Counted from the stretch's first letter, positions 28,306-38,163 are shown. The stretch: 64,000 nt of DNA from Metabacillus litoralis (GCF_007994985.1 NZ_VOQF01000008.1:226340-290339), one strand, 5' to 3'. Numbers and translations: made by a program. Notes: a model not told the origin generated them from the letters alone.

Positions 28306-28336
28306 AAAAAAACGTCCCTGTTTAAGGAACGTTTTT
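28306..28336 (-). terminator. Terminator, probably of the RsbR-like gene
   Basis: AAAAAACGTTCCTT and AGGGACGTTTTTTTT-type arms pair (AAACGTCCCTG and AAGGAACGTTTT on the plus strand). It is separated from the RsbR-like stop by a family 2 repeat, as if the repeat had been inserted between gene and terminator. Confidence 0.65.
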
Positions 28337-28342
28337 TATTTA

Positions 28343-28502
28343 GGCTGTTTCGTATACTTGGTTGTTTTTAGAATCATGTTGGAAACAACTCTGTATAAAG
28401 TCTAGTAGCATCTTTTCTTCTACAAATCGTACCTTTTATGCAATCACACACTGGTTACAACAGATGATGACGTCTATTAGCAACTATCTTTCAGAAAAGA
28501 GC
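28343..28502. repeat. Dispersed repeat family 2, copy 1
   Basis: 160 bp starting GGCTGTTTCGTATACTTGG and ending TTTCAGAAAAGAGC. It aligns along its length with 42844-43005: shared blocks include GCATCTTTTCTTCT, GTTACAAC and ATTAGCAAC. No coding frame. Confidence 0.8.
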
Positions 28503-28513
28503 ATTTATTTATA

Positions 28514-29362
28514 TCAACTACTCACTCTATAATGTTTAATACCTAACTCTGATAATGCCTGCTTCATATTCGCCATAGTGGTAATCCCACCAAAATCCAC
28601 ACCTAAATTTACGATTGTTTGAGCAATTTCAGGCCTAATTCCAGTAATACTAACCTCGACTCCAGTTAATCTTAAGGCGGACACGATTTGAAATAATTGA
28701 TTGGCAACCATTGTATCGATTATCGGAACTCCTGATACATCAAAAATAAGATTTGTTAATTTTAAATGACCTGATTCATGAAGAGTTATATCCATTATTA
28801 ATTTTGCACGGTGAGTATCTATTCCCCCTACAAGTGGGACAACAGCAACTCCCTCAACAATTGGAACAACTGGGACTGATAACTCTTCAAGTGCTGTATA
28901 TGCTATTTGCATTAATTTGTGATTATGCTTTTCGTATTCTTCACCAATAATGCCGCAAACAGTATCTAATAGTGGATCAATGATTTTTGACACATCCAGC
29001 ATTGTCACAGGTGCAAATTCCCTCTTCTCTAACTCCTCTGTAAATAGCTCCCATATAACCGTTCGATATGCATGAATACCTCTCAAGGTACTACTTAGTG
29101 AGATATGGTCATTAATAGCAATTTCTGCAGCTCTGATTGCCCATGCTGTTACTTTATCTGATATTATATCAAAATCTTCATATAAGGCTTCGCCAAAATA
29201 GCCAATTAATTTAGCTCGATAATCGACCCTCTCGGTAATAGGCATACTTGATCGGATAATTTGTTCATTTAATAAAGTATCCTTATGAAAGATCACCTTT
29301 TTAGCAAGCTCTAAAGAATTGTCCACAATCTTCTTGCCTATATAACTTAATTCATCCTTCAT
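28514..29362 (-). CDS. RsbR-like stressosome protein with STAS domain
   Basis: Protein of 282 residues with the layout of RsbR paralogues (RsbRD/YqhA group, about 280). An N-terminal non-heme globin-like helical domain lies at about 1-150. A C-terminal STAS domain (about 160-275) has NLIFDVSGVPIIDTMVANQL and VEVSITGIRPEIAQTI. RsbR proteins build the stressosome with RsbS, hold RsbT, and set the level of the sigma-B stress response. No rsbS, rsbT or sigB gene is in the window, so this is an orphan paralogue. Family call firm; sigma-B link is by homology. Confidence 0.88.
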   Translation of the reverse strand: MKDELSYIGKKIVDNSLELAKKVIFHKDTLLNEQIIRSSMPITERVDYRAKLIGYFGEALYEDFDIISDKVTAWAIRAAEIAINDHISLSSTLRGIHAYRTVIWELFTEELEKREFAPVTMLDVSKIIDPLLDTVCGIIGEEYEKHNHKLMQIAYTALEELSVPVVPIVEGVAVVPLVGGIDTHRAKLIMDITLHESGHLKLTNLIFDVSGVPIIDTMVANQLFQIVSALRLTGVEVSITGIRPEIAQTIVNLGVDFGGITTMANMKQALSELGIKHYRVSS

Positions 29363-29404
29363 AAAATGATATCCCCTTGGTATGTTTTTTCATTTCTAGA
29401 AGCA

Positions 29405-29442
29405 AAAAACTCAACACTTCATCTATTCAAAGCGTTGAGTTT
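29405..29442 (-). terminator. Terminator of the 29516-30193 gene
   Basis: AAACTCAACGC and GTGTTGAGTTT pair on the minus strand, followed by TTTTGC. Confidence 0.75.
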
Positions 29443-29515
29443 AAGTAGTTAGAAAGTAGTTAGCATCAATATGGCTACTTTACCCTAAATTATACAGTTT
29501 TTACTATAGGAATTA

Positions 29516-30193
29516 TTATTCATTTTCATCTGAACCATCAGAATCCTCAGCAAGCTCTGCCTTTAGTTCTGCTTCTGTCTTAACACTTTGATCCTCTTTT
29601 TCTCCGAATAAACTAACCCAATCTGTTACTGGATTAAAATTCTCTTTACCATTTGAATTATATTTTTCTAATTCATAGTCATTTAATTGAACATTTAACT
29701 CGTATAGTGTTTTATGGATATTATATATATTTCTTTGACTTTCCTTAGAGCTTGTTGCTGTGTTAATTGTTATTAAAACTTGCATTAACTTTTGTGAGTT
29801 GGGATCATTCTCATTCAATTCCTCTGGAAGTAATTGATGAATTTCTAGAGCACGCTCATATAGTTCTTTCTTGATTTGTTCTGTTAACCATCCATCTGAC
29901 AAATTATCTGAAGATTGACTAATTCTAGATTGATAAAAAAAGTCACCATTTACTATTGAATCAAAATACTCAAACTGGCTAGCAACAAGCTTCTTAACAT
30001 CTTCTTCATATTCTTTCTTTTTCTTTTGCTCAAGTGTTTCTTCTTCTGTAGCTTCCGAATTCACATTTTTAGTTGATAAAGATCTATTGAGCGCTTCTTG
30101 TTCTTCTTTTCCGTTTGAAATAAGGTTTACTACAAAAAGTGAAATAAATATGATGACAATAGCAGATACACTGATAAGAACCTTCTTCTTCAC
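29516..30193 (-). CDS. Membrane-anchored or secreted hydrophilic protein, unknown
   Basis: Protein of 225 residues. One N-terminal hydrophobic helix (about 5-26, ISVSAIVIIFISLFVVNLI) with no clear cleavage site anchors a Glu/Lys/Asn-rich outer part. Residues 45-65 look coiled-coil (EEETLEQKKKKEYEEDVKKL), and the acidic tail ends AEDSDGSDENE. No family is recognised. It is a single-gene unit divergent from the DUF2269 gene, with a terminator behind it. Confidence 0.75.
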   Translation of the reverse strand: MKKKVLISVSAIVIIFISLFVVNLISNGKEEQEALNRSLSTKNVNSEATEEETLEQKKKKEYEEDVKKLVASQFEYFDSIVNGDFFYQSRISQSSDNLSDGWLTEQIKKELYERALEIHQLLPEELNENDPNSQKLMQVLITINTATSSKESQRNIYNIHKTLYELNVQLNDYELEKYNSNGKENFNPVTDWVSLFGEKEDQSVKTEAELKAELAEDSDGSDENE

Positions 30194-30494
30194 TGTTGAC
30201 TTCCTTCCTTCATTTCATATCTTAGTAAAATGATTAAAGTAAAAAAGATACAAACTAAAGATCATATTACAATAAAAGAATATAAAACTAGTGCTTTTTG
30301 TATCTCATAAGTAGGATATATAAATTACAGTATGCATTTCATTATACAGGACAAATTGAACTAATGGGTCTGTATTTACTTATTATGTATATAAAAATAA
30401 TTCACTAATAGTCAATTAATCTCTAAAAACAAATTCTAATTTTATCTATTATCAGCATACTATACAAAATAGTCTTAAAGGAGGAGGAATACAT

Positions 30495-30947
30495 ATGACG
30501 TTTTACTCAGTTTTATTGGTTATTCATCTTATAGCAGCAGTCGTTGGCCTTGGCGCTACATTTGGTTTACCTGTACTATTAGGAAATGTTAAAAACACAT
30601 CACAAGCAAAGTTCGCCCATAAAGTATCTCAAGGCATCGAGAAGTATGCCAAGATAGGGAGCATTACCCTGTTACTAACAGGCATTATTATGGGAATTAT
30701 CCAGCCATATTTATTCAAGGAAGTATGGTATATTGCATCCCTCATTATTTATGTTGCAGTTCAACCAATTGCTGCAGGCTTACTTCCTAAAAATGCTAAT
30801 CTGCAAATCGAGGTACTTGAAGAACATGACGGTCATGAACTGCCAGAAGATTATCTTATTCTTGCAAAGAAGGCTGCTCCTCTTAATCACATTTTAAGTG
30901 CTTCTGCAATCGTTTTAATCATCTTAATGACCTTGAAACCATTTTAA
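30495..30947 (+). CDS. DUF2269-like small membrane protein
   Basis: Membrane protein of 150 residues with four predicted helices (about 4-26, 48-72, 77-100, 128-148). It begins FYSVLLVIHLIAAVVGLGAT, and a HL-type His and Gly-rich first helix is typical of the DUF2269 family, whose function is unknown. AAAGGAGGAGG precedes ATG. The 301 bp upstream are AT-rich and show no other gene. Confidence 0.75.
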   Translation: MTFYSVLLVIHLIAAVVGLGATFGLPVLLGNVKNTSQAKFAHKVSQGIEKYAKIGSITLLLTGIIMGIIQPYLFKEVWYIASLIIYVAVQPIAAGLLPKNANLQIEVLEEHDGHELPEDYLILAKKAAPLNHILSASAIVLIILMTLKPF

Positions 30948-30961
30948 ACATTATTAATTTA

Positions 30962-31082
30962 GGCTGGGACATGACTTGAGTGATTAACAAAAATTCCAAA
31001 CAGACTAATAGCTTAGCGGAGTATTTTCAGGAGTGTCTTAACTACAGCTACCACTATTTTGTTAAAAACTTTTGTCCCGGCT
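30962..31082. repeat. Dispersed repeat family 1, copy D (short form)
   Basis: 121 bp with inverted ends GGCTGGGACATGACTT and AAACTTTTGTCCCGGCT. The centre keeps only a trace of the CAGGAGT block. It lies between the convergent DUF2269 gene and the truncated GGDEF gene and can fold as one long hairpin ending both transcripts. Confidence 0.65.
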
Positions 31083-31088
31083 CATAGT

Positions 31089-31812
31089 TTAATGTAGCTT
31101 TATTAATGATTGTTTTCTCTTCTTTTTATCACTATACATATTCTTATCAGCTTGAGAAAATAAACGTGACATTTCACCCTGTGATCTCGGTGTATAAGCA
31201 TAGCCAATTGATATCATTATTTCAAACTCAGAATATTCATTATGTAGTTCTAGCTTTTCTTTAATAGTAGATATTAACACGTTAATTTCACTATCATTTT
31301 TTTCATCTACAAATAAAATGAATTCATCTCCACCAATTCTTGCTACAGAGATACTATTAGAAGAAATTTCATTTAATAGCCGGGCAGTATCTTTTATTAG
31401 GGTATCTCCCTGTTTATGACCATAATGATCGTTAATAAACTTTAACTCATCTAAATCACACAAAATGATGGCAACAGGCAAGTTGATTTCTTCATTATAC
31501 TTAGTAAAAATCAATTCAAAATAAGCTCTATTATGTATATCAGTTAACGCATCATGATACAACTGATAATGGAGTTTTTCCTGTAGAACGATTCTTTCAT
31601 CAATATTTCTTAACACACCTTGAAGAGCAACTAACTTTCCCTTTTTATAAATTGGTGTGGCATATTCCTCAAAGCACCTATAATGACCATCTTTATCTTT
31701 CCACCTTTGGATAATTGGTTTACTATAATCAAGCTCACCATTTACCTTTTTCATAAGTATCTCATAATCCTCCGGGTGAATATCTGTAAATGCAACTTCC
31801 GAACTTATGCGG
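31089..31812 (-). pseudogene. 5'-truncated PAS-GGDEF protein
   Basis: The longest ATG frame (start 31754) gives 221 residues, but the same frame stays open upstream to 31812. There it reads NRISSEVAFTDIHPEDYEIL, the middle of a PAS domain, so the true N-terminus is missing and a TAA follows. The remaining part has the PAS end with PAC motif and a full GGDEF domain (ARIGGDEFILF). The position of the inhibitory RxxD site is occupied by SNSI. No good ribosome site lies at the internal ATG. Probably a decaying diguanylate cyclase gene, though a short active form cannot be excluded. Confidence 0.65.
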
Positions 31813-31991
31813 TTAAAAACCTGTTAAAAATTGAAAAGTGATTCTTTTGTTCTTTTCGTCATCTCCTTTGTTGCACATTATCCCATTTTACTTCGATTGG
31901 TTATTACTTCCATTCATTAAGGTGTTCAATAGTATCCTTATCTATATTGCATCTAGATTTTATAAGTGTTAACGAAAGCAGCCTAAATACA

Positions 31992-32028
31992 AAAAACCGC
32001 TGTTGATTGGAACATCAATAGCGGTTTC
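31992..32028 (-). terminator. Terminator of the third importer operon
   Basis: AAACCGCTATTGAT and ATCAACAGCGGTTT pair on the minus strand with a T-run following. Confidence 0.8.
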
Positions 32029-32098
32029 TCATACATTTTAAATTATTTTTACCTTTAAACTGAGCACAATATTCAAAAAGTCAGCTCTGTTTATAACA

Positions 32099-33004
32099 TT
32101 ATCCTTTAACTGATCCAGCTGCAATTCCTTCAACAATCTTATCACTAAGAATGAAGTAAGCAATTAATACCGGGATAATACTGATCATAAGTGTTGCACC
32201 AATAGCTCCCCAATCGGTTAGATATTGACCAACAAAGTTATTTACACCTACAGTGATTGTCTTCCACTTGTCAGAGCTCATAAACGTATTGACGAAAACA
32301 AACTCATTCCAATTGTAAATCATGTTGATAATAACAGTTGTTGAAAGCACTGGTACTGTCATCGGAAGTGTTATACGAAAGAAAATTGTATGAATCGAAC
32401 AGCCATCCATAACAGCAGCTTCTTCAACTTCCCTTGGTAATGACCTATAAAATCCGCTTAAAATCATAATTGTTATCGGCAAATTAAATGCTACATAAGA
32501 TAAGATAATCGAAATCGGATTATCAATTAAATTCACTGATTTGAAGAAATTGAATAAAGGAATTAATGTTGAATGAAGTGGTATCATATACCCTGCCATA
32601 AACAATCCAAGAACAACTCCACTTAATTTCCAGTACATTCTTGTAATTGCAAATGTTACAAAGCTAGCTAGGATAACTGTTAGTACAACAGAGACAACTG
32701 TGTACAACACACTGTTAAAGAAGTATACATCAATATTACCTTTTGTCCATGCTTTCACATAATTGCCCCATTGAGGATCTTGCGGAAGTGAGAACGGGGA
32801 CATACCGAAAACTTCTTGATTGGTTTTTAAAGAAAATAGAAATAACCATACCAACGGATAAACCTGAATAATCGCAATAACACTTAGTATAAGGTATAGA
32901 ATTCCAAATCCAATTCTTGTGCTAAGTGTTTTACTCGTTTTTTGAGAAGGTGGTAGGGTCGTATTTTTTTGTGTTTCATATTCAACCTTTGTCAACTCTT
33001 TCAC
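32099..33004 (-). CDS. Sugar ABC transporter permease, MalG type (third importer)
   Basis: Permease of 301 residues with a 30-residue polar N-terminal tail and about six membrane segments. The EAA loop is VEEAAVMDGCSIHTIFFRIT near residue 195, and the end GIAAGSVKG is typical of the class. Start GTG 33004 lies almost on top of AAAGGGGA; TTG 32995 would be better spaced. It is the last gene of the third kinase-regulator-importer module, with a terminator 70 bp further on. Confidence 0.93.
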   Translation of the reverse strand: MKELTKVEYETQKNTTLPPSQKTSKTLSTRIGFGILYLILSVIAIIQVYPLVWLFLFSLKTNQEVFGMSPFSLPQDPQWGNYVKAWTKGNIDVYFFNSVLYTVVSVVLTVILASFVTFAITRMYWKLSGVVLGLFMAGYMIPLHSTLIPLFNFFKSVNLIDNPISIILSYVAFNLPITIMILSGFYRSLPREVEEAAVMDGCSIHTIFFRITLPMTVPVLSTTVIINMIYNWNEFVFVNTFMSSDKWKTITVGVNNFVGQYLTDWGAIGATLMISIIPVLIAYFILSDKIVEGIAAGSVKG

Positions 33005-33013
33005 TCCCCTTTA

Positions 33014-33892
33014 TTAATGTCCAACTTCTTCTTTAGAAGAAAGCAATTTTTGAATAAGCCAAGTCATAGCTAGACAGATAACTAATAATCCAAATCCAAT
33101 CGCACTACCATAACCAAAGTTATATTTACTAAATGCTTCAGAATACATATAAGATGCCATAACCTCACTTGAATGGTTAGGTCCACCACCGGTTAATACG
33201 AAAATTAAATCAAAATACTTTAAAGAACCAACAATAGCTAAAATGACCATTACTTTTATAACATCTGAGATAAGTGGTACCTTTATTTTATAAGCAATTT
33301 GGATCGGCGTTGCACCATCGATTTTTGCTGCTTCTATTAATTCCTCTGGGACATTTTTTAATGCAGCATAGAAAATAATGATATAAAATCCTGCATATTG
33401 CCAAACTATCGGTATAAAGATTGCGAATAATACGATTTTTGAATCAGCTAACCATAGCGGTGGATTCTCAACACCTACCATTACTAATAATCTATTGAGC
33501 ATTCCATTCGTAGGATCAAAGATCTTCGCCCACAGCTGACCAATAGCAACTGATGATAATAACATTGGGATTAAATATATTTTCCGTAAAAAATTTGCTC
33601 CCTTTATTTTGCTTGCTAAGATAAGAGATAAAATTAAATATCCTATTAAGCTAGCAGTAGAAAAGATTCCCAGTAATAGGGAGTGCCATGTACTTTTCCA
33701 AAATAGTTTATCCTGGACTAATTCAATGTAATTATCTAATCCGATAAACTTCATGGCGCCAATTCCGTTCCAATCCATTAAACCGTAATAACCTGTTAAA
33801 ACTATAGGGATATATATGAGTAGTAGAATGAGAATTAAGGCAGGAAGTACATAAAGGGTGATTACTAATTTGTTTGACATTACACTTTTCAT
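33014..33892 (-). CDS. Sugar ABC transporter permease, MalF type (third importer)
   Basis: Permease of 292 residues, six membrane segments. The EAA loop is IEAAKIDGATPIQIAYKIKV near residue 187, and GGPNHSSEV follows near 240. GGGAG precedes ATG. It ends 9 bp before the next permease. In Geobacillus a comparable set (XynEFG with the XynDC two-component system) imports xylo-oligosaccharides; the location here beside xylan genes makes the same role plausible, but it is not shown by the sequence. Confidence 0.93.
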   Translation of the reverse strand: MKSVMSNKLVITLYVLPALILILLLIYIPIVLTGYYGLMDWNGIGAMKFIGLDNYIELVQDKLFWKSTWHSLLLGIFSTASLIGYLILSLILASKIKGANFLRKIYLIPMLLSSVAIGQLWAKIFDPTNGMLNRLLVMVGVENPPLWLADSKIVLFAIFIPIVWQYAGFYIIIFYAALKNVPEELIEAAKIDGATPIQIAYKIKVPLISDVIKVMVILAIVGSLKYFDLIFVLTGGGPNHSSEVMASYMYSEAFSKYNFGYGSAIGFGLLVICLAMTWLIQKLLSSKEEVGH

Positions 33893-34031
33893 TTTCTATA
33901 CTCCCTTCTAAATTTATGGAGATTATCGCAAATTTAAAGTACCAAACCCCACTACCCTATAAAGGTAATATGTGGAGGCCTGGTACCTATTATTCAGCCT
34001 CTCCATTAAGTGAAACTTATTTCACTTATGA

Positions 34032-35348
34032 CTATTCTTCTTTTGCAAGTTCATCTACATGCTGTTTAACGAACTCTTCTGGAGTAACTTGCTTTCCAAA
34101 TAATGCAGTTACTAAATTGTGGTGAAGCTCTGAAACAGCAGGGCTTGATTGAGTATCAAAATAAGTTGTAACATTAGATGCTTCACTTAAATCTTTTAAA
34201 ATATCAATATACATCGGAGCAAGATCTAAGCTAGATGTATCTACTTTCGTTGCTGGGATAACTCCTGCTTCAGTTACTGATTTTTCTCCCCATTTTTCAA
34301 CTAAGTATCCAACAAAATCTTTTGCTTCATCTTGAACTTTAGAGTCTTTAGCAACAAATAATCCAACACCAGGTCCACCAACATAACTATTGATATCAGT
34401 GCCTTTTCCACCTTCATATGTTGGGAATTTAAAATAGCCGATCTTATCTTTAAATTCCTGTGTAACATCAGGGCTTGTTGTGTAATTTGGCAATTCCCAT
34501 GTAGCTGTAAGGAACATAGCTGACTGTTCATTCATAAAGTAACCTTTTGCATCTTCATTTGATAAAGCACTTGCACCTTTAACAAAACCACCCATATCTA
34601 CAAGGTTTTGAACTTCTTCAGCAGCTTTAACAATAGATGGATCATCCATTTTTGCTTTTCCTTGAATAACATCTGTTAAGATAGTAGATCCACCAATACG
34701 GTCTGCCATATACATAAACCAGAATGATGCTGGCCAACCATCTTTAGCACCAACAGTCGCTGGTACAACGCCGTTATCTGCTAATGTTTTAACAACATTT
34801 TTGTATTCACTAAATGTTTGAGGTACTTCTAGGTTATATTTTTCGAAAATTTCCTTATTATAAAATACATATGAAATATTTAATTCTAGAGGAAGACCAT
34901 ATGTTTTCCCATCAACAGCATATGATTCTTTTACACCAGGGATAAATGCATCCTTAAGATTTCCTTCAACCACATCATCTAAAGGAGCTAACATATCACC
35001 TTCAACATAGGGCTTAATAAATCCATCTGACCAAGTCATTCCGATATCAGGTAATTCATTTGAAGAAGCTAAAATTTTCAATTTCTCTCTGTACTGATCA
35101 GGACTTAGAATTTCTGTTTCAATTTTTATTCCTTCATTTTCCTTCTCATAATCACTTATGATGTTCTTAACAATTGAGAACTGTGCATTTGAACTACCTT
35201 CTGGCCACAAATGCATGAACTTGATTACTTTTTCATCTTCTGTGCTGCCTTCATCAGAGCTACTTGAAGAAGAAGAACAACCTACAAGCGCTAAAGATAC
35301 TAGCATGAGTAAAGACATAAACACTGCAACCGCTTTCTTTTTAAACAA
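34032..35348 (-). CDS. Extracellular sugar-binding lipoprotein (third importer)
   Basis: Family 1 solute-binding lipoprotein of 438 residues. The signal peptide ends LVGC with Cys24 lipidated and a poly-Ser linker. The mature part begins VIKFMHLWPEGSSNAQFSIV and has the LASSNELPDIGMTWSDGF and YGLPLELNISYVFYNKEIFE segments. Start is TTG 35348, 8 bp after GGGGG. It lies between the regulator gene and the permeases. A xylo-oligosaccharide ligand is suggested by the adjacent xylan locus. Confidence 0.93.
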   Translation of the reverse strand: MFKKKAVAVFMSLLMLVSLALVGCSSSSSSSDEGSTEDEKVIKFMHLWPEGSSNAQFSIVKNIISDYEKENEGIKIETEILSPDQYREKLKILASSNELPDIGMTWSDGFIKPYVEGDMLAPLDDVVEGNLKDAFIPGVKESYAVDGKTYGLPLELNISYVFYNKEIFEKYNLEVPQTFSEYKNVVKTLADNGVVPATVGAKDGWPASFWFMYMADRIGGSTILTDVIQGKAKMDDPSIVKAAEEVQNLVDMGGFVKGASALSNEDAKGYFMNEQSAMFLTATWELPNYTTSPDVTQEFKDKIGYFKFPTYEGGKGTDINSYVGGPGVGLFVAKDSKVQDEAKDFVGYLVEKWGEKSVTEAGVIPATKVDTSSLDLAPMYIDILKDLSEASNVTTYFDTQSSPAVSELHHNLVTALFGKQVTPEEFVKQHVDELAKEE

Positions 35349-35455
35349 AATAATTACCCCCTATGACCTTTTTTGATTTCCTTCTTACATTTATAGTGTA
35401 GCATCACGATTGTTTCTAAAATAGGTCACAGTGATTAGAAGAAATACTACTATTT

Positions 35456-36244
35456 TTAGAAAGCCCTTTCATTGTTGTTTTTTCTATATGCACTTGGTGT
35501 CACTCCCTCCATTTCTTTGAAAATCTTGATGAAATATTTAGCCGTTTTATAACCTGATTCTTCTGCAATATCATAGATCGGAAGATTTGTAGTAATCAAT
35601 AGTTCTTTTGCTCTTTGTATTCTTCGTCTTGTTACATATTCGCTAAAAGTTAGTTTTACATGCTCCTTAAATAGCACACTTAAATAGCTAGGATTTAAAT
35701 GAACATGATCTGCCACTTCTTTTTGAGTGATCTCATTTTTTAAAGAATTATTAATGTATTCAATGGCCTCTCTTATCGGTTCTGGATTAGAAGGATTTTG
35801 TGAATACAAATGAACAAGCTTTTTATCTACCACTTTTTCAATCATCCCAGCCTGCTCTTGTTTAGCAACTGAATGTTCAGCACTTTCGACTGCCTCAATT
35901 AATACTTTTTTACTTATTGGCTTTAGTAAATAATTGGTAACACCTAACCGAAGTGCTTCTTGTGCATATTCAAACTCTGAGTATGCCGAAATAACGATGA
36001 TAACTGGATTGATATCTTGTTCTTTTGCTGCTTTTAGTAATTGTAAACCTGTAATCTCAGGCATCCTAATATCAGTGATTAAGATATGGACTTTTTGTTT
36101 TTGCATAAATTCAATGGCTTCTTCACCATTAGCAGCTGTAAAAATGTCGTATTTTCCATCAGACCATGTATCTAAAGTCTTTTTTAACCCCTGACGTGTT
36201 CTTGGTTCATCATCTACTATTAGCATTGTCTTTGTATTCACCAT
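35456..36244 (-). CDS. Short AraC-type response regulator (third module)
   Basis: Response regulator of 262 residues, about half the length of the other two here. The receiver domain (about 6-120; LIVDDEPRTR, phospho-Asp in HILITDIRMP, Lys in YLLKPIS) is joined almost directly to an AraC helix-turn-helix pair (about 160-258; VADHVHLNPSYLSVLFKEHV), so the usual middle region is missing. ATG 36244 is chosen because GGGGAGG lies 9 bp upstream. It overlaps the kinase gene by 35 bp. Confidence 0.92.
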   Translation of the reverse strand: MVNTKTMLIVDDEPRTRQGLKKTLDTWSDGKYDIFTAANGEEAIEFMQKQKVHILITDIRMPEITGLQLLKAAKEQDINPVIIVISAYSEFEYAQEALRLGVTNYLLKPISKKVLIEAVESAEHSVAKQEQAGMIEKVVDKKLVHLYSQNPSNPEPIREAIEYINNSLKNEITQKEVADHVHLNPSYLSVLFKEHVKLTFSEYVTRRRIQRAKELLITTNLPIYDIAEESGYKTAKYFIKIFKEMEGVTPSAYRKNNNERAF

Positions 36245-37991
36245 CGTTTTCTTCCTCCCCATTTACAGGTATCACAAAAGAAACTACTGTTCCTTTGCCT
36301 TCATCACTAATAATGGTAAGTCCCTTTTGTAAGCGATCTTTATAGTATAATTCTAGGCGTTTGTGTACATTCGAAATGGCCATACCATTGCCTTTGTTTA
36401 TTGACGTTATTCCTCCTGATTGTATCGAGTTTCTAATAGATTCTAGCTTTTCTTTAGGAATTCCAGGACCATCGTCTTCCACAAGTATTTGCAAATATTC
36501 GTTATCTATTTGTTCTATGGAAACAGTAACCATACAAGGTTGTAATGTGTTACCTGCACCATGGAGAACAGCATTTTCAACAATTGGCTGAATCAATAAT
36601 TTCGGTATCTTAACATTTTCTAACTCTGATAAAATCCTAAGATTCCACTGTAAATGATCACCAAATCTCATTTTCATAATCTCCATGTAATTTTCGATAT
36701 GGTGAATTTCTTCTTTAATTGTTACCCAATCACCATCACTTTGTTTTGTGATGGTATAGCGAAATAAATCAGACATAGCAATAACAAACTCTGCTAGCTC
36801 TTCTTCATCTTTATCTTCTAATGCCCATTTTAAAGCGTCTAATGTATTAAAGAGGAAATGAGGATTAATCTGAGCTTGAAGTGCTTTTAGTTCACTCCGA
36901 CTTCGAGTAATTTCCTTTTGATAGACCATTTGTATTAAATGATTCGTTTCTTTAACAAGTTGATTATACGTACTATTTAATTCGTTTATTTCATTAATGG
37001 TTGTCACACTAGGATTCATCGATAAAGAACCTGTGCTAGCTTGTTGCATGGTTTTAGTTAATTTCAGGATTGGACTTGTAATAAAGGTTGATAAAAATAA
37101 CGAACAGATCGAGAAAATAATAAATCCGATAATACCAGAGATAATTATCCCAGCCTTCAACACACTAACCCCTTCTGTAAGTGCTTTGATTGGAGTTAAA
37201 ATCATAATTGTCCAACCAGTTTCATTCGAGGTTTGATTTGTCACCATATATTCTTGATTGTCTAATGTAACAGTTGGTGAAGTATTACTAATGATTGGTT
37301 GAATAGACTTTTGATAGTTTGATAAGATAGGCTTTCGGTTATTATCTAACAAAATAGAATATTGGTTATAATTGTTTTTCTCTGTTTCATCTGCAAATTC
37401 AAAATAACTTCGATATATACTAATTAGGAGATATCCACCATTCGCATAGCCATGACTCATAAGATTCACCCGTCTCAGTGCCAATATGTTATCTGAATTA
37501 CGTGGATCATCACCTATCCAAACCAAACCACCATTTTCTCTATTAGCCTGACGAATCCATTTACTATCAATTCTGGAAAACAAGCTTGCATTATCTAGTG
37601 GTAGTAAACGATTCAAATCATCTGTATATAACTCAAATGAAAATATTCCATCTGTATTGGCCTGAATTGTGTTAACAATTCCATCTATTTGTTGTCGCTC
37701 AGAGAAGCTTATTTCTTCTCCCTCATACCCCTTTGTTAAAACTCGTTGAATATTATAATTGGTCATCACTAGTTTTGAGGCTGTGCTGATTTGTTTATAT
37801 AAAGATTCTAATCTGCCATTAGCTTCAACTGCTGTTTGTTTTATTTGTTTATCTGCGTTATCTTTTAGCAGCGTTGATACTCTATTAAAAGTTAGTAAGC
37901 TTACTATTAATAACACTACTGCCATAACAACTAAAAAAACAACTAGGATTTGGTTTCTTAGTGTGTTCCATCTTTGGAGTTTTTTGAGCAT
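36210..37991 (-). CDS. Sensor histidine kinase, YesM type (third module)
   Basis: Membrane kinase of 593 residues. Membrane helices at about 12-35 and 275-300 enclose an extracellular sensor domain. A HAMP linker leads to QAQINPHFLFNTLDAL with the phospho-His near residue 382. The ATPase domain has IQPIVENAVLHGAG, DDGPGIPKEKL and GMAISNVHKRL. AAAGGGTG precedes ATG. A perfect cre site lies 34 bp upstream, so the sensor is itself under CcpA control. It starts the operon kinase, regulator, binding protein and two permeases. Confidence 0.93.
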   Translation of the reverse strand: MLKKLQRWNTLRNQILVVFLVVMAVVLLIVSLLTFNRVSTLLKDNADKQIKQTAVEANGRLESLYKQISTASKLVMTNYNIQRVLTKGYEGEEISFSERQQIDGIVNTIQANTDGIFSFELYTDDLNRLLPLDNASLFSRIDSKWIRQANRENGGLVWIGDDPRNSDNILALRRVNLMSHGYANGGYLLISIYRSYFEFADETEKNNYNQYSILLDNNRKPILSNYQKSIQPIISNTSPTVTLDNQEYMVTNQTSNETGWTIMILTPIKALTEGVSVLKAGIIISGIIGFIIFSICSLFLSTFITSPILKLTKTMQQASTGSLSMNPSVTTINEINELNSTYNQLVKETNHLIQMVYQKEITRSRSELKALQAQINPHFLFNTLDALKWALEDKDEEELAEFVIAMSDLFRYTITKQSDGDWVTIKEEIHHIENYMEIMKMRFGDHLQWNLRILSELENVKIPKLLIQPIVENAVLHGAGNTLQPCMVTVSIEQIDNEYLQILVEDDGPGIPKEKLESIRNSIQSGGITSINKGNGMAISNVHKRLELYYKDRLQKGLTIISDEGKGTVVSFVIPVNGEEENDGEYKDNANSR

Positions 37992-38024
37992 GTTTGAAAC
38001 ACCCTTCTTATTTAGAGATAGCGA

Positions 38025-38040
38025 TTGGAAACGTTATCAT
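38025..38040 (-). promoter_or_regulatory. cre site (CcpA) upstream of the third kinase
   Basis: TTGGAAACGTTATCAT matches WTGNNARCGNWWWCAW at every position, 34 bp before the kinase start. Confidence 0.75.
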
Positions 38041-38163
38041 AGTTTTGGAGATAACGGTTTTACAACCTTTCTACTATTATAATGTTATTAGGCATTTTTT
38101 CTACTGTCTTTTTGTTGTAAGTAAACGATTAAACCTTTTACTTGTTGAGAATATCTTATTACT

